Shown here: positions 56,051 to 64,000 of the stretch, in pieces
Numbering within the stretch: position 1 is the first letter of the stretch
Layout: each line of letters begins with the position of its first letter
Origin: Fistulifera solaris
Lineage: Eukaryota; Bacillariophyta; Bacillariophyceae; Naviculales; Stauroneidaceae
Assembly (NCBI GenBank): GCA_030295235.1
Contig: AP026162.1
Location: 1,798,001 to 1,862,000, forward strand
Direction of reading: 5' to 3'
Length of the DNA stretch: 64,000 nucleotides
Translations under genes and position numbers: made by a program
The notes under the pieces: generated by a model
Seen by the model: the letters and a program-made list of their open reading frames with translations, nothing else
Told to the model about the DNA's origin: nothing
The model's database searches: none

Positions 56051-57025
56051 ATGGTTGTTTTTACGTGCGATGGTTGTGGTGACATTTTGAAGAAAAATCA
56101 GGTGGACAATCACGCCAACCGATGTCGTCGATGCGATTCGGTCAGTTGTGTTGATTGTGCTGTTTCATTCTACGGAGGTAGGTTTTATTGCTAGTAGATG
56201 CGTTCGTTTTTCCAAGTGATGGAGACTTTGTTCGAGCTCGAATGGCATCTTTGCCGTGGGAGTTTCAAAATGTTTTAATTAAACTCTGATGGACAACCAG
56301 GCGGGTGGCGTTTGACTGATTACTTGAAAGATTTTTCTCAGGTCATTAATTTCTCTTTTGATTAGACGATTATCGAAAGCATACATCATGCTTAACAGAA
56401 GTCGAGCGGTACGAGAAAAGGACGCCTTCGTCCAAGCCAGCGAAAACCAATCCTCAGGATCAGTGGATGGAACTGATACGTGATTCGATTGCGACAGCAC
56501 CGGGGCATTTGAAGCATTACTTGGAAACCATGGCGGGCTTGGATAATGTTCCTCGCAAAGAAAAGCAATTTCGTAACTTTACCACAAACTCGCTGAATTT
56601 GAGTAAGAATAAGGGAGCAGAGAATATTGTTTCGGGAATTTGGAGCCATTTGAAAGGATTACGAGAGAAACAATTAGCCGAACGAGCTGAAGCACAGGCT
56701 AAGGTAAAGAAGGGCGAAGATTTAGTCGACACAAAAAGTGTTGAAGACGACCCGATAGAAGAGAAAGTGACATCGGACGATGGTAAAAGCAGCAAGGGGA
56801 AACTGGATGCGAAAACGGTCAAGAAAGCAATGAAAAAAGTGTTGAAGAAATCGAAAGATAGATCGATGACTGAAAAACGTCTTCGAAAAAGCCGTACAAG
56901 AGCACCTCGGGCTATCGAAAGATTCGAAATCAGATATCAAAGCACTTGTTAAGACCACTGTGGCTAGCTCGAAGGATGCTGTTTTTGAGGTGAACGGGAA
57001 AACCATCTCGTTGAAAGTAGATTGA
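56051..57025 (+). CDS. LYAR: LYAR-type nucleolar zinc-finger protein
   Basis: About 261 aa in two exons. Exon 1 (56051-56177) encodes MVVFTCDGCGDILKKNQVDN then HANRCRRCDSVSCVDCAVSF. The intron 56178-56365 (188 nt, the longest here) splices to DDYRKHTSCLTEVERYEKRT. This completes the two LYAR-type C2HC fingers. Downstream, MAGLDNVPRKEKQFRNFTTN matches the human ISAFDNVPRKKAKFQNWMKN segment. The basic tail is nucleolar-type. The frame changes at A5 56886-56890; four As give RLRKAVQEHLGLS and the end NGKTISLKVD at 57023-57025. LYAR takes part in pre-rRNA processing and ribosome biogenesis. Confidence 0.9.
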
Positions 57026-57199
57026 GTGGAGATAGATAACGGAATATCATGTAGATTATTGTAGTTTTCATAAGGGATACGGTGACAATCTGGTTCATTG
57101 TCTCTGAGAACCGACACTTTGGGTCCATGCCATAGTGCTAGCAATCATTGCAACAACAACTAATGGAGCTCAAGAGAAGTGGACGAACGAGCGAATGTA

Positions 57200-57975
57200 G
57201 GTAACATTGTCACTCGATTAAGAATACTAGCCGCCTGCGGGGAGCTTTTTACGCGCTGCAGGCTGCATGTACAAACGGATTGCAAGGAGGTAGTCTCACG
57301 ACTGAAATCCAGTCGTGGATTCGTACAACCAACTGTTTGGATCATAGTAAAACGATGAAGGCCAGGATTCGAAGACAATGCCGGCTGAAATCGCAATTGC
57401 GCGAAATTCCAAGGTGAGAGCACAATTAGTTTTGGATCTATTGCTGTTATGAGACTATAATCAAACGCGAAAAAAGACAAAAAATTCGCGCTGCAGGCTG
57501 CATGTACAAAAGGATTGATGCAGTCACATGACTGAAATTCAGTCGTGGATTCGTACAACCAACTGTTTGGATCATAGTAAAAACATGAAGGTCAGGGCTC
57601 GAAGACATTGCCGGCTGAAATCGCAACTGTGCGAAATTCCAAGGTGAGAGCACAATTAGTTTTGGATCTATTGTTGTAATGAGACTATAATCAAACGCGA
57701 AAAAAGACAAAAAAATTCGAGCTGCATGCTGCACGTACAAAAGGATTGATGCAGTCACAAGACAGAAATCCAGTCGTGGATTCGTACAACCAACTGTTTG
57801 CATGATAGTAAAACATGATGGTCAGGACTCGAAGACATTGCCGGCTGAAATCGCAATTGCGCGAAATTCCAAGGTGAGCTCATAATTAGCTTTGGATCTC
57901 TTATTGTGGGGACTAATGAGACTATTAGCAAACGCGAAAAAGACAAAAAAATCGCGGCAGGCTGCAGGTCTTTTC
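57200..57975. repeat. Tandem repeat family, about 230-bp units (copy 2)
   Basis: ACCAACTGTTTG recurs at 57328, 57558 and 57789, with partial units on both sides. The sequence is clearly the same family as at 15.1-15.6 kb and in the same orientation, but units here are about 7 bp shorter and share local variants, so the two arrays have been homogenised separately. It ends about 240 bp upstream of the TrhO-RRM start codon. Confidence 0.88.
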
Positions 57976-58213
57976 TAAAATTTGGGAGTCGTCGTCCCTT
58001 TATTTTGAGGCAGACGGAAATGCTGATTTACCAGTTTACTGTGTTTTTTGCTGTGTGCTCATGACCCAATAATTTTTTTCCGTGGTTATGCGGTTGCGAT
58101 GTGATGCCGCGGTGCGGGGCGGCCCATAAAATCTTTTTGACAATGAATGCAAAACTGGAGATTGCCTCTCATTTTTCCTTTTCAACGAGAAATCAGCACA
58201 GCAAAATGACAAG

Positions 58214-59753
58214 ATGACTTCAGGAAAGGATCAGACTATTTTGCTGGAAAATAGCCGCTCCGTCGCATTCCGAGACTTACCCCCATCCCCAAAGGCGCGG
58301 ACGATGGGAATTATGGTACCATTCTCTTGATGTATCAATACGTCGAACCATCTTGGGGCAAAAAGGAACACAAAAAAGCTCTAAAGAAAATCATTGAATT
58401 AGGCCAGAAGCTGAATATCACGGGACGGGGTCGTGTAGCCCCGGAAGGAGTTAATTTTACATTGAGTGGAATGCCGAAGGATGTCCGCGCGTTCTGCACA
58501 GCTCTGCGAGAGTGGAATCCCTTATTCAATGAGACAGATTTCAAGTTAACTGACTGGTTACCCAAAGACAAGCTTTTTAAAAGTCTATCGATACGCAAAA
58601 CGGAAGAACTTGTCGCATACGGATTAGCGGGAGACGACAAGGCCCCTTCGCTTAAAAAATTTGCCGGCACCCATCTCGAAGCAGACGAATATCACAAGGC
58701 CATGACCGACAAGGATACAGTCATTGTAGATGTTCGGAATGCTTACGAATCAGCGATAGGAAGTTTTCGGCCACCCGAGGGTGGAGCGGAACTGATTGAC
58801 CCCAAAATGAGAAACTCGATCGAATTTCCCAAGTGGCTCAATGACCCAGCCACTCAAGAGAAACTCAATGGCAAGAAAGTCTTGATGTATTGCACCGGAG
58901 GGATTCGGTGTGAACGTGCGACCGCTTTACTGAATCAAATGTCAGCGGTCAATCCCAATCTCAAACCGAAAGAGTGTACCACATGCGTGGAGGGATTGAT
59001 CGATACGTGAAAACGTTTCCCGATGGTGGATTTTGGAAAGGCAAAAACTATTTGTTTGACAGAAGAATGGAACAGATTCCTGGGACAAAGAATCCGACGG
59101 ATGTGGAAGAGGAAGTTGATTCGAAATGTTGTTTGTGTCGACAGAAATGGGCCTCGTATCGTGGCAAGTTCAAGTGCTCGCAGTCTTTGTGTGGGGTTCC
59201 GGTCATTGTGTGCCCCAGTTGTGATGATCGAGCGTTGCGCGAACCGGAGCGCCTGACTTGCGAATTGTGTAAGGAAGGCTACAGGGTTCCAGAGGTTGAA
59301 CCGGATCTGGTTTCGTTGAAACGAAAAGCGGAATGTCTTGCAGAAGGTTTGACTGGAAATGACGCTGACGCTAAGACGAACAGCAGTCCTAGAAAGCGGA
59401 AAACAGAAGAAGTGTCAGAAAAAGGTTCAAGAAAATGCCATCCGGGCCGCTTGTTTCTTTCTAGGTTACCGTTGACCGTAACCAAGGCGAAAATCGAAGA
59501 GTCCCTAGAACTTGTCGCAAAAGTGAAACTTGTGCACTGGCTCACAGATCGTAACTCGGGTGCTTTTTACGGATCATGTCTAGTACAGCTTGAAACAACA
59601 GAAAATCAAGCCGAAGTTCTAAAAATGGCTGCGGAGATCGGAATAAAAATTGACAAGAAGAAGGTCAAAGTTTCTCCTGTGTGGATTCGAGAAGGAGATC
59701 AGTGGCCACCGATGGACTACGTTGATCGTCAATATCCACCTGTTGGACTTTGA
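58214..59753 (+). CDS. TrhO-type rhodanese tRNA uridine hydroxylase fused to an RRM
   Basis: About 513 aa from the ATG at 58214. The N-terminal UPF0176/TrhO region has YVEPSWGKKEHKKALKKIIE and GRVAPEGVNFTLSG. The rhodanese domain has TVIVDVRNAYESAIGSF and the family signature VLMYCTGGIRCERATALL with its active Cys, then MRGGIDRYVKTFPDGGFWKG and KNYLFDRRME. A Cys-rich segment follows (CCLCRQKW, CSQSLCGVPVIVCPSCDDRA, CELC). A basic linker leads to an RRM-like domain (RLFLSRLPLTVTKAKIEESL, SGAFYGSCLVQLETTENQAE). TrhO makes 5-hydroxyuridine at tRNA position 34. The frame changes near CCCC 58287-58290 and AAA 58969-58971 (one base missing at each). Confidence 0.85.
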
Positions 59754-60244
59754 CAAGACCTATGGTGAGTATCGACTTGTCATTTGATACTTGTCTTATC
59801 GATTAGAATGATGATACTTGAGCTCCAGCTCACACTCCATTAAGCCGGAGGTGGCTGTGATTGACGAGGCGCTTGTGGGATGGTCGGAGTCAAATACTGT
59901 CCACACTTGCTATATTATTGCCTTTGACGACCAGCTCAATATCTGACTTTACCATTATCATCACGCAATGCGTTTTCCTCACATCGATATCTCACCTTGC
60001 AATTTTCGATTTACAGCTTGTATGCATAAAAGCGAACCTCGGCATTCGACGTTTCTTGTTGAGAAGCAAAGATTATCCAAAGGCACACCATGTAAAGCAC
60101 TCTAGAGTTATAATAAGAAATTTTTGTGTAAGGCTCGATACTGTGGGCTTCCCAACAGTTGATCAGACGCTTTATAGCAGTTTCGAAAGGTCAACGATTA
60201 ATATTTTACTTATTCTGTTCTCAAACAACGTGACAAGAGTATCG
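59754..60244. other. Convergent intergenic region
   Basis: Between the 3' ends of the TrhO-RRM and FAM192A genes. The ORF at 59861-60277 has no recognisable content; no repeat was seen. Confidence 0.5.
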
Positions 60245-60832
60245 CTAGTCATCTTCATCGGAGCTGTATCCTGTTAATAAACCTCCAAGTCCAACGTTCT
60301 CGTCTTTTGATTCTTCTTCGACTTGCTTCGAGCTGTCGTTGTCTGTTTGCCCATTTTCTGATATATCTTGCTTTCGCTTCTTGACAATGATCTTTGGTTT
60401 CAAATTACTAGACTGTATTTCCCTTTTCTTTGCAATCACAGTCGCTCGATTCGAAGGAAATTGTTTTGTCGGTTCTATATCGTCGGACAAGGTATTACTG
60501 GCACGATCCGCTTGGGCCGCTTTGAAAGCCGCAATTTCTTCGTTAGCCTCTCGCTGTCGCTCTGTTTCTTCCAGAAGCTTTTGCTTACGGAGAGCCTCCA
60601 AATGCGCACAATCTTCTGCATCCAAAGCCAGTGTCCCTCTCATCATAGCTATTTGTTGTTCGGCTCGTTCGGCTTCCTCTTGTTCCTTGTTAGCGCGCAG
60701 CTGCTCGAAGAGTGGCTTGTGCGATTCTTTGTAGGAGGACGTACCCACATCGGAACCCTCGACCGGTGTTTCATCGTAAGTTCCGTCATCTCGAGACGTC
60801 TGAACAGTTTTAGATACAAAAGAGAGGCTCAT
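60245..60832 (-). CDS. FAM192A/PIP30 (NIP30-domain) protein
   Basis: 195 aa, ATG start, no intron. The NIP30 domain is visible in PLFEQLRANKEQEEAERAEQ and MMRGTLALDAEDCAHLEALR, followed by a charged helix. A basic VIAKKREIQ...KPKIIVKKRKQD stretch and an acidic end LGGLLTGYSSDEDD follow; the latter resembles the Ser/Asp-rich region with which human FAM192A binds the proteasome activator PA28-gamma after CK2 phosphorylation. Probably nuclear. Confidence 0.8.
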   Translation of the reverse strand: MSLSFVSKTVQTSRDDGTYDETPVEGSDVGTSSYKESHKPLFEQLRANKEQEEAERAEQQIAMMRGTLALDAEDCAHLEALRKQKLLEETERQREANEEIAAFKAAQADRASNTLSDDIEPTKQFPSNRATVIAKKREIQSSNLKPKIIVKKRKQDISENGQTDNDSSKQVEEESKDENVGLGGLLTGYSSDEDD

Positions 60833-60944
60833 TCTTTGCTAAAATGAGGTAGCACAAGTTACACCTCGTATTTACAACCAATAACAACTCTTACTTGTTA
60901 TATCCTCATCATCGCATCTATCGTCGTTGTATCGTCAACCGAGT

Positions 60945-61440
60945 CACGAAGGCATAGCCGTGTTGATAGCCGTCGTAGGAAATTTATCTCTGCAGGGGGA
61001 CCCGGATAATTAACAATTCGCCATCAGCCATCATCCAATTCTTATGTTTACAGCTCACAGATATCACCATTTATCTTGCGCAATGTATCGTATTCGTATC
61101 GGGAAGCAATAAGCGCCATCGAGTTGAAAACAAAACGTTCATGGAACGATCGGTGCAACGCTTCGAATGTCTACGTAATTTCACGTAGCTCTCGTAGGGA
61201 AATTTATCGACAAAGGGGCAACCCGGATATTGCGTAATTCCGATCACACCATTAATCGCGTCTTTTGGACGCCAATGTCAACGATACCTTGTCCATCATC
61301 GCTAATGCATGTCATTAAGTAATAATCAACTTTGATTTATCGCTGAAACATGAAATAGTAAAAAGATAAAACGCTTCCAGTGTCTACGCTAATTTCACGT
61401 AGCCGTCGTAGGAAATTTATCTCTTTACTTAGCTGGTAAT
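60945..61440. repeat. Degenerate tandem repeat, about 215-bp period, three units
   Basis: CGTAGGAAATTTATC-type blocks recur near 60973, 61193 and 61406. Two units also contain a CTACG...ACGTAG inverted repeat (CTACGTAATTTCACGTAG near 61171), and two have ACCCGGATA after it. Units are well diverged. The array begins about 115 bp upstream of the FAM192A start codon. Confidence 0.75.
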
Positions 61441-61670
61441 TTCGATCATGGATCTTCAGGTGCCCCGACAATGTTTTTAATGTGTGTCTCTAAGATATGA
61501 TTTAGAGCCAGTAACAGGCATTATCAGCCTAGTTGCTTGAAAACGGAGGAAGGCGAGACACACACAGAGACATAAAGATCATAACATTATCTCGTGACTA
61601 AATACAAGTCATGGGTAGTTGATAGCACAATGATTTTAGAGCCCAAAATTTTATTAAAAACATTATTGTT

Positions 61671-62486
61671 TTATCCTCTGAACACTTGGCACAGATATAG
61701 ACTGCCGTCGGCGCCTTTGGAAGTCGCCATGCCCATGTGGGTAAATCGTCTGTCCAGTATGTTGTTGCGATTTGCTGTATTTTGCAGCATTTTGGCATGA
61801 ATGCTATGAATATCAGCTCCTTTCGCAACGTTTTCTCCTAGTCGCCGACAGGGTCGGTGGAATTGTTCTTGAATAGTGGACGGCGATGAATGAAAGACAT
61901 CTGCTTCAGCTGCCATCCTTTCAGCGTGTTGGCGGGCAATCTCATCGAGCTCGGTCAACCGGTGCAAGGGAGCAATAAGCTTCGCACTGCGAGCTTTATT
62001 CACCATGATGTGATTCGACGCAAAATACGATGTGCTGGGGAGATGCCTGGATCGAGCCAGGATTCGACCTAGTTCTTCGGCAGCATCAGTAATACTTCGC
62101 GGATCTTCCGGATCTGAAACTAGTAAAGGAACATTCCTATTGTGGTCATGGGAGTCGGAAGGCCTCCAATTTGATGGCGAGTAAATTCCAATTGAACTTT
62201 GCGATGAGGATAATGATTCGTAGCATGTAGTTGCAATTGACTTTGTGCTTACGAAAACCCCGCCCAAGATGTCTTTTGGCTTTACAAGCAGGACTTTATC
62301 CTGTTGTTGTGCTCTCTTATTTCTTCGACTTATTCTTTGTCGAAGAGAAGGGAAAATGGCCATTTGATATCGTTTCATTCGTTGTTGGAGTGAAGTTGGA
62401 TTTTGTGACCATGAGAGCGATGATCGCCAATTTGCTTGTTGTTCGAGGAGGTTCCGAGTGGACGAACTTCCGAGAAAAATGGACAT
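61671..62486 (-). CDS. CAP/SCP superfamily protein
   Basis: 271 aa from the ATG at 62486 (MSIFLGSSSTRN); the frame upstream opens only from a GTG. The N-terminal half is basic and low complexity. The C-terminal 110 residues match the CAP (YkwD/PR-1) domain: LTELDEIARQHAERMAAEAD, RRLGENVAKGADIHSIHAKM, RNNILDRRFTHMGMATSKGA and DGSLYLCQVF. The usual His/Glu cavity residues seem present. No signal peptide is evident, unlike most secreted CAP proteins, so it may be intracellular or the first exon may be missing. Confidence 0.75.
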   Translation of the reverse strand: MSIFLGSSSTRNLLEQQANWRSSLSWSQNPTSLQQRMKRYQMAIFPSLRQRISRRNKRAQQQDKVLLVKPKDILGGVFVSTKSIATTCYESLSSSQSSIGIYSPSNWRPSDSHDHNRNVPLLVSDPEDPRSITDAAEELGRILARSRHLPSTSYFASNHIMVNKARSAKLIAPLHRLTELDEIARQHAERMAAEADVFHSSPSTIQEQFHRPCRRLGENVAKGADIHSIHAKMLQNTANRNNILDRRFTHMGMATSKGADGSLYLCQVFRG

Positions 62487-62791
62487 GCACGAATCAGAAG
62501 TGACTGGATGAAATAGTACAAAGATCACTGCTGGTGCGACACAACGCTTTCAACGCTCGCCATCTTTTACATTTTTCAGCGCAAATAACGTGCGCCGACG
62601 TTGTTTGCCGTGTTATTTCCCTTGATTGTTTGTAGATGGATGATGGAGGATGAATGATGAGATAGATCATCCGATAGTAATTTGGAGGCGAGCCAACAAA
62701 CGACGAAAGTTGTCTGTGTATTCCTAGCAAACGATACGAAAGCCGGATCAGCAATAGAGTGTGACAGCGGCGATCGCCTCGTCTAGAGTCT

Positions 62792-63271
62792 ATGCGAGTT
62801 TCTCATTTCACAAGATATATTCTCGCATTCCTTATGTCGACTTACTCAGAACTTGATCTATTTTGGGAAGAGGCTGCTCGAACTGTTGCGACAGGAGATT
62901 TTAGCGCTTATTCGGCTCTATATCACCCCGATGCTGTAGTAGTAGATACTGTCACCGCACCAAATGGAACTAAACCAATCGCTGAAGCTTTGCGTCAGTG
63001 GAAAGCTAGCTTTGATGAGACCGCCTCAAGCACTCGCGAAACGACTCTCGCATTCCGATTTTCAAGACGACTGCACAACTCTGAAACAGCACATGAGTCA
63101 GGAATTTTTCAATATACTTCCAGTAGCAACACGGAACCTGTAAAGACAATTTATGTGAAGTTTGAGGCTCTCATGGTAAAGAAGGATACAAAATGGATGT
63201 GGCTGATGGAATACCAGCGGGAACTAACAAGCAAAGATGAATGGGATTCACTTCCGGGTTTTCGGAACTAG
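62792..63271 (+). CDS. SnoaL/NTF2-like fold protein
   Basis: 159 aa, or 145 from the internal ATG at 62834. LFWEEAARTVATGDFSAYSA with LYHPDAVVVDT is the typical opening of DUF4440/SnoaL-like domains, and the end WMWLMEYQRELTSKDEWDSL is a closing beta-strand. Such proteins act as small enzymes or stress-related binders; no specific reaction can be assigned. Confidence 0.7.
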   Translation: MRVSHFTRYILAFLMSTYSELDLFWEEAARTVATGDFSAYSALYHPDAVVVDTVTAPNGTKPIAEALRQWKASFDETASSTRETTLAFRFSRRLHNSETAHESGIFQYTSSSNTEPVKTIYVKFEALMVKKDTKWMWLMEYQRELTSKDEWDSLPGFRN

Positions 63272-63479
63272 CTTGCTTTTTCAAGTTCAGTATTGCATGA
63301 GCTTTCTACGCTTTACTGGACAAAACACAGGACTCTATTTACAGACTTTGTTTATCAAATATTTACGGGGAGTACAATCGAATTACACCGTTAAATAGAG
63401 AAATAATGTTCAATGACAAAGAATACATGTTTCATTTTCAAGGTGATACAGTCTAATCAAAACTCAGTCATGAAGCATC

Positions 63480-64000
63480 TTAGAGCTCAATGGTCCTTTC
63501 TTCCTCGGCACCAGATGTGGAAAACGCATGTTGCCATGCAAACATCGGGTTCATCATAAATGACTGCATACCAAGCTGCTGACCCGCTGTGGTTGTGGCA
63601 GCTTGTTGCATCGCCATTGCTGTCATTGCGTCGGTGTAAGCTTGTTGAGCGTTCGCTCCGACAGGAGTCGCCGCCAGCTGGCTCATGTTCAAACCAGGGA
63701 TAGCATGACTAATACCTTGCATGGCAGCTTCCATCGCCGCAGTTGCCGCTTGTTGAAAACTTGCCATTGCTTGCATTGTCGCACCAGTTTGCACATCGGG
63801 GATAGCTGAATCAACATTTCCAATTTTCGACCCAGTCCCTTTCATCGTCTGGGCGACTTCTCTCGCAGCTGCTGCAGAAAAACCCTGGCTTGCATAGAGA
63901 GGCTTGAGTAGCAACGGCTTCAGCCTCGACTTGTTCCATCGAGTCTTTCATGCCGTTACTAGCTATCGGGTCATGCACGTGAGCACTGGGTTTCTGTTCT
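63480..64000 (-). CDS. Ala/Gln/Met-rich protein, 5' end outside window
   Basis: The C-terminal part is rich in Ala, Gln and Met (QAYTDAMTAMAMQQAATTTA, MQAMASFQQAATAAMEAAMQ), the composition of disordered transactivation-type regions. Upstream, after one frame change near 63920 (one A too many gives VATQPLYASQGFSAAAAREV), the frame is open to the window edge through SNGMKDSMEQVEAEA. Family not recognised. Confidence 0.5.

Noticed and set aside
59861-60277. 138-aa plus-strand ORF between two convergent genes
   Set aside because: It overlaps the end of FAM192A, is hydrophobic without pattern and has no recognisable family.

Overview
The window looks like nuclear DNA of a diatom or a closely related stramenopile alga. 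Several predicted proteins start with a signal peptide followed by an Ala-Phe-type junction (for example VSAFVAP in the glutamyl-tRNA reductase), the usual bipartite targeting signal for plastids of secondary red origin. Genes are dense on both strands and introns are short, mostly 51-87 nt, with GTAAGT-like donors. The content fits: a lineage-specific diatom family, an atypical E2F, a PsbP-like lumen protein, a Lys/Ser/Gly-rich membrane protein and a large PPR protein. No rRNA, tRNA, CRISPR or intact transposon was recognised.

Layout. 0-9.5 kb: a coiled-coil protein cut by the window edge, a silica-cell-wall-like membrane protein, a truncated haemoglobin, a second coiled-coil protein, a diatom-specific family member and a SWSAP1-like RecA-fold ATPase. 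9.6-13.8 kb: a palindrome-rich tandem array, a decayed GPN2-type GTPase, a long fold-back repeat and 1.2 kb without a recognisable gene. 13.8-34 kb: a mitochondrial carrier, a 230-bp repeat family, E2F, TPR protein, MTH1-type Nudix enzyme, a methyltransferase, a second carrier-like protein, two plastid proteins, a TolA-like membrane protein, a short new gene, a second palindromic array and a PPR protein. 34-45 kb: a giant SZT2-like gene (KICSTOR/TORC1 signalling) divergent from a branched-chain aminotransferase, with a third palindromic array between them. 46-64 kb: PsbP-like protein, F-box/MYND protein, isocitrate-lyase-family enzyme, APC7, HemA, COA7-like, LYAR, a second copy of the 230-bp repeat, a TrhO-RRM fusion, FAM192A/PIP30, another array, a CAP protein, an NTF2-like protein and a partial Ala/Gln/Met-rich protein.

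Two themes cross the window. First, three arrays with unrelated units (about 216, 34 and 57 bp) share one 13-bp palindrome, CCAGAnnnTCTGG, and all tandem arrays lie roughly 120-240 bp upstream of a start codon. Second, many otherwise conserved genes change reading frame exactly at short homopolymer runs. Removing or adding one base at each restores a conserved protein of the right length, so I treat these as probable assembly indels rather than pseudogenes. Only the GPN2-like gene also shows damaged motifs.
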